A stretch of 39,004 nucleotides of DNA from Bryobacterales bacterium (GTDB lineage: Bacteria; Acidobacteriota; Terriglobia; Bryobacterales; Bryobacteraceae), in the NCBI GenBank assembly GCA_003157745.1, contig PMKM01000227.1, positions 14,625 to 53,628 of the forward strand. The letters run 5' to 3'. A program made the translations under genes and the position numbers. Every line of letters starts with the position of its first letter. Position 1 is the stretch's first letter. The notes beneath the pieces are model-generated. The model had not been told where the DNA came from. It worked only from the letters and a program-made list of their open reading frames with translations, and ran no database searches. Shown here piece after piece: positions 1 through 8,859 of the stretch.

Positions 1-609
1 GCCGGCAGCGCGCTGGCGGCGTCGAGCCTGGCGACCAGCGCGTTCGTCGCCACACACTTCGGCGCGGCGGCGGCGGCACTGGCATGGATGCTGGCGGAGT
101 GGTTGCACTCGGGCAAGCCGAGCGTGCTGGGCGGGATTTCGGGCGCGGTGGCGGGACTGGTCGCGATCACGCCGGCATCCGGATTCGTGCAGCCGTTTTC
201 GGCGCTGACGATCGGGTTCGTGGCGGGCTTCGTGTGCTACTTCATGGTGGTCAAGGTGAAAAACTGGTTCGGCTACGACGACGCGCTGGACGCCTTCGGC
301 GTGCACGGGATGGGCGGTACGCTGGGCGCGATCCTCACCGGCGTCTTCGCCACCAGCGCGGTCAACGGCGGTCTCGGCAAGGATCACGCCGGACACCTGC
401 TGCCGCTCGGGCTGGTGGATGGCAAGGCATCGCAGGTACTAAACCAGATGATAGGATGCGGTATCTCGTGGACCATCGCCGTGGTGGGAACGCTAGTAAT
501 TCTGAAGGTGTGCGACGTTGTGATTGGCCTGCGCGTATCGCCGGAGCATGAGATGGAAGGCTTGGACCTTTCCCAGCACGGTGAAGAAGGGTATATCTTC
601 GAATCGTAG
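1..609 (+). CDS. amt: Ammonium transporter Amt, C-terminal part (5' end outside window)
   Basis: This reading frame is open from the first base and ends at TAG 607-609, giving 202 residues of the C-terminal half of an Amt/Mep/Rh ammonium channel. Several hydrophobic membrane spans are visible. The segment DAFGVHGMGGTLG, near residues 97-109 of the visible part, carries the second histidine of the twin-His pore pair and the family glycine-rich helix. The tail after the last span is short and cytoplasmic, where P-II proteins dock in this family. The P-II gene follows 18 bases downstream, so co-transcription and regulation of this channel by it are likely. Note the order amt-glnB, the reverse of the common glnK-amtB order. 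Confidence 0.95.
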   Translation, partial: AGSALAASSLATSAFVATHFGAAAAALAWMLAEWLHSGKPSVLGGISGAVAGLVAITPASGFVQPFSALTIGFVAGFVCYFMVVKVKNWFGYDDALDAFGVHGMGGTLGAILTGVFATSAVNGGLGKDHAGHLLPLGLVDGKASQVLNQMIGCGISWTIAVVGTLVILKVCDVVIGLRVSPEHEMEGLDLSQHGEEGYIFES

Positions 610-627
610 GGTCCGGGAGACCATTTC

Positions 628-966
628 ATGAAAAAGATCGAAGCGATCATCCAGCCGTTCAAGCTCGACGAAGTGAAAGAAGCGCTGAAGGCCATCGGCA
701 TCGATGGCATGACGATTACCGACGTGCGCGGCCATGGCCGCCAGAAGGGCCATCGCGAAGTGTACCGGGGCCAGGAATACAACGTGGATCTCCTGCCCAA
801 GGTGAAGCTGGAGATGGTGGTCCCCGAGGGGCGATTCGAAGAAGTGTTGAAGACGCTGACCGCTGCCGCGCGCAGCGGCAAGATCGGCGACGGGAAGATA
901 TTCGTCTTCGACGTCGCAGAAGCCGTACGCATCCGCAATGACGACCGTGGCGAAACCGCTCTCTAG
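628..966 (+). CDS. glnB: Nitrogen regulatory protein P-II
   Basis: A 112-residue P-II signalling protein, the standard family length. It opens with MKKIEAIIQPFKLDEVKEAL. The T-loop carries Tyr51 (RGQEYNVDLLPK), the residue uridylylated by GlnD in P-II systems. The C-terminal signature GKIGDGKIFVF binds the ATP/2-oxoglutarate site region. P-II senses 2-oxoglutarate and ATP/ADP and controls ammonium uptake and glutamine synthesis. A GGGAGA ribosome site lies about 8 bases before the ATG. The gene sits between amt and glnD, its natural partner and its modifying enzyme, and its last 29 bases overlap the glnD start. GlnB and GlnK cannot be separated by sequence alone; adjacency to amt would also fit a GlnK role. 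Confidence 0.95.
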   Translation: MKKIEAIIQPFKLDEVKEALKAIGIDGMTITDVRGHGRQKGHREVYRGQEYNVDLLPKVKLEMVVPEGRFEEVLKTLTAAARSGKIGDGKIFVFDVAEAVRIRNDDRGETAL

Positions 967-3412
967 CATCGAGACCGTAGCCGCGCCGCCGGTATTGCTC
1001 GATACCGGCGACGCGGGCACGGCTTTGGCCGAACGATCGGCGCACGTCGACCGGCTGGTATCGGCCGCCGCGGCGGAGATCCTGTTTCCGGCCTTTCGGG
1101 CGGATGGCCCGGCGCTGGTGGCGGTAGGCGGCTACGGGCGGCGCCAGATGTTCCCGTATTCCGACGTGGACCTGCTGCTGCTGTTCCGCTCGACCACGCA
1201 GGCGGTCGAAAACAAGAGCGCGATTTCGGCTTTTCTCCAGCACCTCTGGGACGCCGGCCTGCGCATGAGCCATTCGGTGCGGACGCCGGAGGAGTGCGCG
1301 GAGGTTTACGAGCAGAACACGGAGCTGAACATTTCGCTCCTCGACCAGCGCTACCTGGCCGGCGACCGGGCGCTGTACGCGACGCTGGCGGCCAAGTTGC
1401 CGCGCTTCGTGATGGCCAACCGCGACGCGCTGGCGCGCAACCTGGCGCGGCTGACGCGCGAGCGCCACGCCAAATACAGCGACACGATTTATCACCTGGA
1501 ACCGAACGTCAAGGAAACGCCGGGAGGCTTGCGCGATTATCAACTGTATTGCTGGCTGGAGCAATTGCGCAACACCGAGAGCCAGCGGCTGGGCGTGGCG
1601 GCGCCGCCAGCGGAATTGGAGCAGGCGTTCCGCCACCTGGCGCGCCTGCGCACGTATTTGCACGCGGCCAGCCGGCGCGATAACAACACACTGAATTTCG
1701 AAGCGCAGGACGCGGTGGCCGAGCAGGCTGGGGCGCACGACACGGCGGCGTGGATGCGCGAGTATTTTCGCGACGCGCGCGCCATCTATCGCGCGGCGAT
1801 CCGCCAGCTCGATGTGGCCGAGGCGCAGAATAGCGGCCTGTTCGCCAGCTTCCGCGATTGGCGGTCGCGGCTGGGCAACGCGGAATTCAGCGTGCATCGC
1901 GAGCGGGTGCACGTGCGGGAAGCTTCCTCGCTCGACACCGATCCGGGCACGATGGTGCGGCTATTCGAATTCGTCGCGCGCCACGGCATGCGGCTCTCCG
2001 CCGAAGCCGACCAGCAGATTACGGCGCGCCTGCCGCGCCTGCGCGAGCACTTCGCGCGGCAGCCGGTGTGGCGCGCGATCGAACCGATGTTGTCGCTGGC
2101 ACACGCGCCGCTGGCCATTCGCTCCATGCACGAGACCGGCGTGCTGACCGCGCTGTTTCCCGAACTGGCGGGGACGGAGTGCCTGGTGATTCGCGATTTC
2201 TATCATCGCTACACGGTGGACGAGCACACGCTGGTGGCGATGCAGAACGTGTGGAATATCCAGGGGCCATACAAGGACCTGCGTTCGGAGGTAAAACAGC
2301 CGGCGCTGCTTTTGTTTGCGCTGCTGTTTCACGACGCGGGCAAGGGCGCGGCCGGCGAGGGGCACGTGGACGGTTCGCTGCGGCTGGTGCGCGCTGCGGC
2401 GCACCGCATCGGGATGCCGGACCAGGATCGCGAGACGGTGTTTTTCCTGATTCGCCGCCACCTGGAACTGTCCGCCACCATGCACTCGCGCGACGTATTC
2501 GATCCGGCCACGATCGCGACGGTCGCCAGCATGGTCGAGACGGTGGAACGGCTGAAGCTGCTGACGCTGCTCACGTACGCCGATATCAGCGCGGTCAATC
2601 CTACCGCCATGACGCCGTGGCGCTCCGATCATCTGTGGCAGTTATACCTGGCGGTGTACAACGACCTGACGCGGGCGCTCGAGACCGACCGGATCGAGCC
2701 TCCGCCGACAGGCTCGCCCGAGCGGATTGCGTTCCTGGCGGGCCTTCCGACGCGCTATTTGCGCACGCACACCGAAACAGAGATCGACGAGCACATGGCG
2801 CTAAAGCAGCGGAGCCGCCCAACCGGCTTCGCGGTGGATATTCGCAAGCTGGATGCCGCCTGGCAGTTGACGTTGATCGCCACCGACCGTGCGGGCCTGT
2901 TCGCCGGCGTGGCCGGGACGCTATCGAGCTTCGGCATGAACATCGTGCGCGCGGAAGCTTTTTCCAACCGGCGCGGAATGATTCTCGATTCCTTCACGTT
3001 CGAGGATCCGCTGCACACGCTCGACCTGAACTCGAGCGAAGTGGACCGGCTGGCGTCGGTGCTGGAGCGCGTGCTGGCAGGCAAGACCGACGTGCGGCAG
3101 TTGCTGCGCAACCGGCCGAAGGCGTCGCCGCCGACGCGGAAGTCCGCCATCGTTGGCCGCGTCGCATTCAACAACGAAGCCAGCCAGACGGCCACGCTGG
3201 TCGAGATCGTGGCGCAGGACCGCCCGGGGCTGCTGTACGCGCTGTCGTCGGCGCTTTCCGCGGCGGGCGCCAACATCGAAGTCGTGCTGATCGACACGGA
3301 AGCGCACAAGGCCATCGACGTTTTTTACGTGACCTCGAACGGTGGCAAACTCACCGCGACACTGCAGGCGAGTCTCGGCGAAGAACTCCGCCGCGCGTGC
3401 ACGCCAGCTTGA
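938..3412 (+). CDS. glnD: Bifunctional uridylyltransferase/uridylyl-removing enzyme GlnD
   Basis: An 824-residue GlnD, slightly shorter than the roughly 890-residue enterobacterial enzyme. Domains in order: a nucleotidyltransferase with GGYGRRQMFPYSDVDLLLLF near residues 64-83 (metal-binding Asp76 and Asp78); a GlnD helical region (KETPGGLRDYQ); an HD hydrolase domain (LLFHDAGKG near 465); and two C-terminal ACT domains, starting near 645 (ATDRAGLFAGVAG) and 755 (AQDRPGLLYALSSAL), which bind glutamine in the family. It adds UMP to P-II under nitrogen limitation and removes it when glutamine is plentiful. The ATG lies inside glnB in another frame (29-base overlap), and no strong ribosome site is seen, so translation is probably coupled to glnB. 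Confidence 0.95.
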   Translation: MTTVAKPLSSIETVAAPPVLLDTGDAGTALAERSAHVDRLVSAAAAEILFPAFRADGPALVAVGGYGRRQMFPYSDVDLLLLFRSTTQAVENKSAISAFLQHLWDAGLRMSHSVRTPEECAEVYEQNTELNISLLDQRYLAGDRALYATLAAKLPRFVMANRDALARNLARLTRERHAKYSDTIYHLEPNVKETPGGLRDYQLYCWLEQLRNTESQRLGVAAPPAELEQAFRHLARLRTYLHAASRRDNNTLNFEAQDAVAEQAGAHDTAAWMREYFRDARAIYRAAIRQLDVAEAQNSGLFASFRDWRSRLGNAEFSVHRERVHVREASSLDTDPGTMVRLFEFVARHGMRLSAEADQQITARLPRLREHFARQPVWRAIEPMLSLAHAPLAIRSMHETGVLTALFPELAGTECLVIRDFYHRYTVDEHTLVAMQNVWNIQGPYKDLRSEVKQPALLLFALLFHDAGKGAAGEGHVDGSLRLVRAAAHRIGMPDQDRETVFFLIRRHLELSATMHSRDVFDPATIATVASMVETVERLKLLTLLTYADISAVNPTAMTPWRSDHLWQLYLAVYNDLTRALETDRIEPPPTGSPERIAFLAGLPTRYLRTHTETEIDEHMALKQRSRPTGFAVDIRKLDAAWQLTLIATDRAGLFAGVAGTLSSFGMNIVRAEAFSNRRGMILDSFTFEDPLHTLDLNSSEVDRLASVLERVLAGKTDVRQLLRNRPKASPPTRKSAIVGRVAFNNEASQTATLVEIVAQDRPGLLYALSSALSAAGANIEVVLIDTEAHKAIDVFYVTSNGGKLTATLQASLGEELRRACTPA

Positions 3413-3424
3413 TCGCGACTCACG

Positions 3425-4465
3425 CTAGTGGGTCGTCAACCAGGTGCGCCACATGGCATCCACGGCCGCGTGCGTGGTGGCCGACGCCATCAGGCTACGA
3501 TGCTTGCGATAGGCCCAGCCATAGAACCATCCCGCCACGGTGGCCAGCACGACATAGCGCCAGTTCGGGGCGGGAGCGTGACGAATGTGGGAGAGTCCGA
3601 ACAGGACGGAGGCAACGGCTTGCGCCCATGCGCGGGAGTGCAGCGAGCCTTCGAGCAGATTCTGCAGCAGGCCGCGGAAGAACAACTCCTCGGCCACGGC
3701 GATAAACAGGAAGATAGTGAGATAGTCGGACGCGAAGGCGAGCGCGCCGCGCCAGTGCGGATTCCAAGCGATGAAGCGGAGCGCTAAGCCGAGAGGAATC
3801 GCGACCAGCGAGAAACAGACGAGCGAGATAAGCGCATCGCGGAGGATCGCTCGGGAGAAGCGCAAGTCATACCCCGAGTCACTCAAACCGCGAATAACAA
3901 GAAACGACCACGAACCGACTGCGGTCAGATACACGCGAGACAGGAAGTCCAGGTTCATCGGGACGTTCCAGATGCCGCCGATCTTACCGAACAGAACCGG
4001 CGTCAGTATCCAGACGAGAACCAGCGCATCCTGCCAGTTCATGCGGTCCGCGCGCTGCACGGGAAGCCCAGCGAAGAGGCCGAAGGGAAGCGCCGCGAAG
4101 GCGGCCAGCCGGGCGAAGGACCACCAACGAAAGTCACCCGTGCCCGCGGAGTAAATGAGATATGGGAGTAAGAACAGCGTTACGCTGCCGCAGGCGCCCG
4201 CTGGGCCTTGGACACGCCGCGATAACCATCGGCGGGAAATGGCGAATCCCGGCGCCAGCCAGAGGAGCAAGAGTAGTAACAGACAGACATAGAGAGTTAC
4301 AGCCGCCAGTAAACCAATCCTATAGCGAGGGAACTGGATGATTTCGTACCAGGCGAAGAACAGGGCGAGGGCGGCGAAGACGAGCGCGAAATGGAGCCAC
4401 TCGCCGCTCGCCTGCCTGAGCGTGCCATCGGTGACTTCGTCCTGGTTTTCCATCCAACCCCGCAT
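3425..4465 (-). CDS. CPBP family intramembrane glutamic endopeptidase
   Basis: A 346-residue membrane protein with about eight hydrophobic spans. It carries the CPBP (Abi/CAAX protease) motifs: Glu259-Glu260 with Arg264 in AEELFFRGLLQNL, FGLSH with His293, and a C-terminal His332 in ATTHAAVDAMW. These residues form the active site of Rce1-like proteases, so the copy looks catalytically intact. The substrate is unknown. Members process prenylated proteins in eukaryotes, and bacteriocin or immunity substrates in some bacteria. It is convergent with glnD (12 bases apart) and divergent from moaA, so it is a single-gene unit. An in-frame ATG at 4453 is an alternative start. Confidence 0.85.
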   Translation of the reverse strand: MRGWMENQDEVTDGTLRQASGEWLHFALVFAALALFFAWYEIIQFPRYRIGLLAAVTLYVCLLLLLLLWLAPGFAISRRWLSRRVQGPAGACGSVTLFLLPYLIYSAGTGDFRWWSFARLAAFAALPFGLFAGLPVQRADRMNWQDALVLVWILTPVLFGKIGGIWNVPMNLDFLSRVYLTAVGSWSFLVIRGLSDSGYDLRFSRAILRDALISLVCFSLVAIPLGLALRFIAWNPHWRGALAFASDYLTIFLFIAVAEELFFRGLLQNLLEGSLHSRAWAQAVASVLFGLSHIRHAPAPNWRYVVLATVAGWFYGWAYRKHRSLMASATTHAAVDAMWRTWLTTH

Positions 4466-4579
4466 GATCGCAGCTACCGTTGGCAGGCGGAGGCGCCGGC
4501 CCTGCTCTGCCGTTCTTTCGTCGAATCATCCATAATAGCGCGGCGGCTTTGATAGAATCGAAAGACCTACTGGGTAACC

Positions 4580-5584
4580 ATGGTCAAGCGAGGGGCAACG
4601 CTCGAGGACGGCTTCGGCCGCGTGCACGATAGTCTGCGCATCGGCGTCACCGACCGGTGCAATATCCGCTGTTTCTACTGCATGCCGGAGAGCGGTGCGG
4701 AGTATGCGGAGCGGCGCGAGATCCTCAGCTTCGAAGAGATCGAGCGCTTCGCGCGGATCGCGGCGGAGCTGGGTGTGACCAAACTGCGCGTCACGGGCGG
4801 CGAGCCGCTGGTGCGGCGCGAGTTACCGCTGCTGATCGAGCGCCTGGCGGCGATTCCCGGTGTGACCGATCTGGCTCTCACGACGAATGGGGTCCTGCTG
4901 GAGTCACTAGCCCGGCCGCTGTACGAGGCAGGACTGCGGCGGCTGAACGTGCACCTGGATACGCTCGACCGCGGCCGCTTCCGCCAAATTGCACGGTGCG
5001 ACGATCTCGCGAAAGTGCTGGCCGGTCTGGAGGCGGCGCAGAAGGCGGGCTTCGACGTCATCAAGTTGAACGCGGTCGCACTGAAGAACCTAACCGAGCC
5101 CGATATCGTGCCGCTGGCGCGCTTCGGCCGCGAGCGTGGGTTCGAGGTGCGCTACATCGAGTTCATGCCGCTCGACGGGCAGGCTTTGTGGGACCGCGGC
5201 AAGGTATTGCTGGCAGATGAAATCATCGCCGTGTTATCGCGAGAGATTGCGCCACTCGTGCCCGTGGCAGGACGCGACCGGCGTGCGCCAGCCACGGAGT
5301 ACGCCTTCGCCGATGGCATCGGCAAGGTGGGTCTCATCGCGTCGATTAGCCGCCCGTTCTGCGGTGACTGCAACCGGTTGCGGCTCACCGCGGATGGGAA
5401 GCTGCGCTATTGCCTGTTCGCGATTGAGGAAGACGATGTCAAGACAGTGATGCGGTCCGGGGCGGGCGACGAGCGAATCGCCGCCCTGATCCGCAGTAAC
5501 GTGGCGCGCAAGTGGGTGGGCCACGAGATCGGCAACGCCCGGTTTGTCGCGCCGCCGCGAGCTATGTACTCGATTGGCGGGTAA
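4580..5584 (+). CDS. moaA: GTP 3',8-cyclase MoaA (molybdenum cofactor biosynthesis)
   Basis: A 334-residue radical SAM enzyme that converts GTP to 3',8-cyclo-dihydro-GTP, the first step of molybdopterin synthesis. The N-terminal cluster motif is CNIRCFYC (Cys27, 31, 34). The SAM-binding VTGGEPL follows at 71-77. The second, C-terminal [4Fe-4S] site is Cys261, Cys264 and Cys278 (SRPFCGDCNRLRL and LRYCLF). The protein ends in the Gly-Gly tail needed by MoaA. All key residues are present. No other moa gene lies nearby, so the pathway is scattered in this genome. It is convergent with ilvD; a strong hairpin lies between them. Confidence 0.96.
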   Translation: MVKRGATLEDGFGRVHDSLRIGVTDRCNIRCFYCMPESGAEYAERREILSFEEIERFARIAAELGVTKLRVTGGEPLVRRELPLLIERLAAIPGVTDLALTTNGVLLESLARPLYEAGLRRLNVHLDTLDRGRFRQIARCDDLAKVLAGLEAAQKAGFDVIKLNAVALKNLTEPDIVPLARFGRERGFEVRYIEFMPLDGQALWDRGKVLLADEIIAVLSREIAPLVPVAGRDRRAPATEYAFADGIGKVGLIASISRPFCGDCNRLRLTADGKLRYCLFAIEEDDVKTVMRSGAGDERIAALIRSNVARKWVGHEIGNARFVAPPRAMYSIGG

Positions 5585-5628
5585 CTTCTCGCGAGACTCC
5601 CGTTACGTCGCAGGCAACCGCTTTGGTC

Positions 5629-5655
5629 GCGGCTCCGGGCGCAGAGCGGAGCCGC
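5629..5655. terminator. Hairpin between convergent moaA and ilvD
   Basis: A perfect 8-bp stem, GCGGCTCC (5629-5636) with GGAGCCGC (5648-5655), around an 11-base loop, sits in the 105-base gap between the 3' ends of moaA and ilvD. No U-tract is visible on either strand. It is therefore either a weak bidirectional terminator or an mRNA 3'-end stabiliser. Confidence 0.45.
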
Positions 5656-5689
5656 GGCGGCCAGGGAGTGACTCGCGAGTAATCTGGAG

Positions 5690-7369
5690 CTATTCGTCGG
5701 TGACGCAGCCGAGCGAGGCGCTCTTGACGAGGCGGATGTACTTCGCCAGAGTGCCGCGGCTCGCTTTGTAAGGCGGCATAGTCCAGGCCTTACGCCGCGC
5801 GGCTAACTCCGCATCGGAAACGGCTACACTTAGGGTGTTCTTAGCGGCGTCAATGGTGATGATGTCGTCATCCTTGACCAGCGCAATCGGCCCGCCTTCC
5901 TGGGCTTCCGGAGTGACATGGCCGACGATGAAACCGTGCGAGCCGCCCGAGAAACGGCCGTCGGTGAGTAAGGCGACGTCCTTGCCCAAACCAGCGCCCA
6001 TGATGGCGGAAGTAGGCGTGAGCATTTCGGGCATACCAGGACCGCCCTTGGGCCCTTCGTAACGAATCACGATTACGTCGCCCTTCTTGATCCCCTTGCG
6101 TTCGAGCGCGGCCAGCATCAACTCCTCGGAGTCGTACACGCGCGCGGGGCCCGAGAAGACAAGACCTTCCTTACCCGTGATCTTGGCCACCGAACCTTCC
6201 GGCGCCAGATTGCCGCGCAGGATTTGAATGTGACCGACGGGCTTTATGGGGTTCGACAGCGGGTGAACGATCTGTTGCCCCGCGGTAAGACCTGGCAAAT
6301 CTTTCAGGTTTTCGGCCACGGTCTTACCAGTGACTGTCAGACAGTCTCCGCACAGCAGCTTTTCGGCCAACAGCATCTTCATCACGCCGGGCAGCCCACC
6401 GGCGGCTTGCAGGTCTTCCATGACGTACTTACCGCTCGGCTTGAAGTCCGATAAGAGCGGCACGCGGTCACTTACTTTCTGGAAATCGTCAATCGTGAGC
6501 GGCACGTTCACGGCGCGCGCCATGGCAAGCAAGTGGAGCACCGCATTAGTCGATCCGCCCAACACAGTGACCAGCACCATGGCGTTCTCAAAAGCCTCGC
6601 GGGTCATGATGTCGCGCGGCTTGATGTCCCGTTCGAGCAGGTTCCGGATGGCGGCGCCGGCGGCGAAACACTCGGCTAGCTTGAGTGGGTCTTCGGCCGG
6701 CGTCGAGGAACTGTAGGGAAGCGACATGCCTAGCGCCTCGATGGCCGAAGCCATGGTATTGGCCGTATACATACCACCGCAGGCGCCGGCGCCGGGACAG
6801 GAGTTACGAACGATAGCCTGCCGCTCGGCATCATCGATGTTACCGGCGAGATACTCACCATAACTCTGAAAAGCGGAGATCACATCCAGCTTCTCTCCGT
6901 TGCGGCAGCCCGCGCGGATGGTCCCGCCGTAGACCATGAGCGACGGGCGATTCAGCCGTGCCATGGCGATGATGCAGCCCGGCATGTTCTTGTCGCAGCC
7001 GGGGAGCGAGACGTTCGCGTCGTACCACTGGGCGGCCATCACGGTCTCAATGGAATCGGCGATCAGGTCGCGCGACTGCAGGGAGTAACTCATGCCGTCG
7101 GTGCCCATGGCGATTCCGTCGCTGACGCCGATCGTGTTGAAACGCAGCCCCACCAGGCCAACGGCGGCGAGACCCTCCTTCACCTTTTGGGCCAGTTGGA
7201 GAAGGTGCATGTTACACGGGTTGCCTTCGTACCAGACGCTGGAAATGCCGACCTGCGGCTTATTCATATCTTCTTCGCTGAGGCCGATGGCATATAGCAT
7301 AGCCTGGGAAGCGCCGCGCGATCTCGGTTGCGTAACCTCGGCGCTGAACTTGTTCAATTGAGTAGGCAT
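5690..7369 (-). CDS. ilvD: Dihydroxy-acid dehydratase
   Basis: A 559-residue IlvD/Edd family enzyme that dehydrates 2,3-dihydroxy-3-methylbutanoate and its isoleucine-pathway homologue to 2-oxoacids. Three iron-sulfur cysteines are visible: Cys52 (GNPCNMH), Cys125 ([10 protein letters not shown]) and Cys197 ([16 protein letters not shown]). This set is typical of the [2Fe-2S] form, and the C-terminal [15 protein letters not shown] motif is intact. The length matches bacterial IlvD. It lies 47 bases downstream of the DUF190 gene on the same strand, so read-through from the crcB set is possible. The leader before the ATG is AT-rich (GATAATAAAAT) with no obvious ribosome site, which hints at an own promoter very close to the start. 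Confidence 0.97.
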   Translation of the reverse strand: MPTQLNKFSAEVTQPRSRGASQAMLYAIGLSEEDMNKPQVGISSVWYEGNPCNMHLLQLAQKVKEGLAAVGLVGLRFNTIGVSDGIAMGTDGMSYSLQSRDLIADSIETVMAAQWYDANVSLPGCDKNMPGCIIAMARLNRPSLMVYGGTIRAGCRNGEKLDVISAFQSYGEYLAGNIDDAERQAIVRNSCPGAGACGGMYTANTMASAIEALGMSLPYSSSTPAEDPLKLAECFAAGAAIRNLLERDIKPRDIMTREAFENAMVLVTVLGGSTNAVLHLLAMARAVNVPLTIDDFQKVSDRVPLLSDFKPSGKYVMEDLQAAGGLPGVMKMLLAEKLLCGDCLTVTGKTVAENLKDLPGLTAGQQIVHPLSNPIKPVGHIQILRGNLAPEGSVAKITGKEGLVFSGPARVYDSEELMLAALERKGIKKGDVIVIRYEGPKGGPGMPEMLTPTSAIMGAGLGKDVALLTDGRFSGGSHGFIVGHVTPEAQEGGPIALVKDDDIITIDAAKNTLSVAVSDAELAARRKAWTMPPYKASRGTLAKYIRLVKSASLGCVTDE

Positions 7370-7416
7370 ATTTTATTATCTGCGATTCGTAAGTTGCGGG
7401 AAAACAGTAATTCGAC

Positions 7417-7758
7417 TTAACTCCCCGGCGCGGGCGGTTTTTCGATCCGCACGTACTCCACGTCCGAAGTGGCGATCATCCCGGTGTCCATCATCTCTTC
7501 GACCTCGGGAATCAGGCGTGCCAGGTTCTCGGCGGTATCCACAATCGTCACCACGATGGGCTGATCCTTGCGGATGAGGTTGTGGCGGTGAATCTCCGCC
7601 GTCTCGCCGAATCCTTCCAGACCGCGCAGGACGGTGGCGCCGGCGATTTTCAATTCCAGGCAGCGATCGACGATGGCTTCGTAGAGCGGCTGCCCCTTGT
7701 AGCGATCGCTTTCGCCGAAATGGAGACGCAGGAGTTTAGCTTTCTGAACCGTTCGCAT
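7417..7758 (-). CDS. DUF190 protein, single domain
   Basis: A 113-residue protein made of one DUF190 domain. The family hallmark LRLHFGESDRYKGQPLYEAI near residues 10-29 is followed by a P-II-like alpha/beta fold region (GATVLRGLEGFG) and a VTIVDTAENLARLIPEVE helix. DUF190 proteins are structurally P-II-like and often lie beside crcB; their function is unsettled. The ATG lies 23 bases inside the end of the tandem DUF190 gene, with GGAGA six bases upstream, so the two are translationally linked. It is probably the last gene of the crcB set, unless ilvD is also read through. Confidence 0.88.
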   Translation of the reverse strand: MRTVQKAKLLRLHFGESDRYKGQPLYEAIVDRCLELKIAGATVLRGLEGFGETAEIHRHNLIRKDQPIVVTIVDTAENLARLIPEVEEMMDTGMIATSDVEYVRIEKPPAPGS

Positions 7759-8470
7759 GCGAGGTCTCCGCCGCCGGGCTGCTATGCGCCAGGCGAATCA
7801 CGTCCACGTCGGAAAGAACTATGATACCGTCCTGCATCATGGTTTCGATCTCGTTCACGGCCTGGGCCAGTTTACCGGCCGTGTCGACGATCGAAATCAG
7901 TACGGGCAAATCGTGCGAGAGGCCCAGGTGCCCGCTCTTATGCGTGTGGCGCTTGGCGCCGTAACCGAGAATACCGCGGTAGACAGTGGCGCCCGAAATA
8001 TCCATCAGACGCAAACGCTTGACGATCGCCTCGTAGAGCGGTTCGCCCTGCCACTGGTCCGACTCGCCCATATAGATGCGCATCAACTGCGCGGTGCCCT
8101 TAGTCTCCGTCTGCGGCCCCTTTGGCGGCAACGGGCGTTCCTTGTTCGCGACTTTGACCACGTTCGTATCCTGCACTTCGATGACGCCGTCGGTCACCAT
8201 GTCATAGAGCGTGGGCATCAACTCATCGACCTTCCCGGCGGCTTCGATGAACTCGATGCGAATCGGCAGGTGTTCGCTGAGCACCTCGATCTTAGTCGTG
8301 TGCAGGACCTGGTGCGCGCCGAAGCCGGCCATGGCTCGCGTGGCGGTGGCGCCGGATACACCCTTGTGCAGCAGGAAAGTCAGGATCGAATCGCACAGCG
8401 AGCCGAAGTGATGCTGGGTATCCTCGTTGACGAAGATGGTAACCTTCTTGGCAGTGCCCTTCCGGAGCAT
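7736..8470 (-). CDS. Tandem DUF190 protein (two domains)
   Basis: A 244-residue protein with two DUF190 domains. The first (about residues 1-105) is divergent: KKVTIFVNEDTQHHFG, then GVSGATATRAMAGFGAHQVL. The second (about 125-235) is canonical: LMRIYMGESDQWQGEPLYEA, then GATVYRGILGYGAKR. The frame is open further upstream, but those residues merely mirror crcB in another frame. The ATG at 8470 is chosen because GGGAGA precedes it and because the DUF190 fold begins right there. It begins 20 bases after the crcB stop. With the next gene, the locus encodes three DUF190 domains beside one fluoride channel. The fusion may act as a built-in dimer; this is inference. Confidence 0.85.
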   Translation of the reverse strand: MLRKGTAKKVTIFVNEDTQHHFGSLCDSILTFLLHKGVSGATATRAMAGFGAHQVLHTTKIEVLSEHLPIRIEFIEAAGKVDELMPTLYDMVTDGVIEVQDTNVVKVANKERPLPPKGPQTETKGTAQLMRIYMGESDQWQGEPLYEAIVKRLRLMDISGATVYRGILGYGAKRHTHKSGHLGLSHDLPVLISIVDTAGKLAQAVNEIETMMQDGIIVLSDVDVIRLAHSSPAAETSHANGSES

Positions 8471-8490
8471 ATCGCTTTCTCCCGCGCCCG

Positions 8491-8859
8491 TCAGCGACGG
8501 GCCAACATCACACCGAGCCAGACGGCTATGTAGCCTAACACGACGCTCGCGACCACGTTGAGCATCGCGGCCCGGAGCGCGCCATCGCGCACCGAGGTAA
8601 ACGTCTCCCACTCGAAACTGGAAAAGGTGGTGTACCCGCCGAGAAAGCCCACCACCAGCAGAAGCCGCCATTGCGGGTCGAGTTGGAACCGCTCGGTGAG
8701 CAGGGTCATCAGGAAACCGATCAGGAACGAGCCTGTGACATTAATGGCGAGCGTGCCGAGCGGAAACTTGCCGCCGAAACGCGTCATGATGGCGGAGGCC
8801 GCCACGTACCGCGCCAGCGCTCCGGTGCCGCCGCCGGCCAGCACTAATAAGTAGCGCAT
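8491..8859 (-). CDS. crcB: Fluoride ion channel CrcB (Fluc)
   Basis: A 122-residue four-span membrane protein of the CrcB/Fluc family, which exports fluoride as a dual-topology dimer. Family motifs are complete: GGGTGALARYVA near the N-terminus, LGTLAINVTGSFLIGFL in span 2 with the pore Asn, and GFLGGYTTFSSFEWET with the TTFSSF phenylalanine track and the sodium-site region. A single 122-residue gene implies a homodimeric channel. The start overlaps the 3' end of the dynamin-like gene by 16 bases, so both are on one transcript. DUF190 genes follow directly, a common arrangement for crcB. Confidence 0.95.
   Translation of the reverse strand: MRYLLVLAGGGTGALARYVAASAIMTRFGGKFPLGTLAINVTGSFLIGFLMTLLTERFQLDPQWRLLLVVGFLGGYTTFSSFEWETFTSVRDGALRAAMLNVVASVVLGYIAVWLGVMLARR

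Noticed and set aside
716..1912. A long minus-strand open frame opposite glnD (about 398 codons)
   Set aside because: It is antisense to intact glnD domains, is Arg/Ala/Gln-rich without any recognisable motif, and arises from high GC at third codon positions.
1858..3705. A long plus-strand frame inside and past glnD (about 615 codons)
   Set aside because: Arg/Gly/Ala-rich composition with no domain; it is the +1 shadow of glnD and runs on into the antisense of the CPBP gene.
8471..8671. N-terminal extension of the tandem DUF190 protein
   Set aside because: It lies entirely within or just after crcB in another frame; a good ribosome site and the domain start place the true ATG at 8470.
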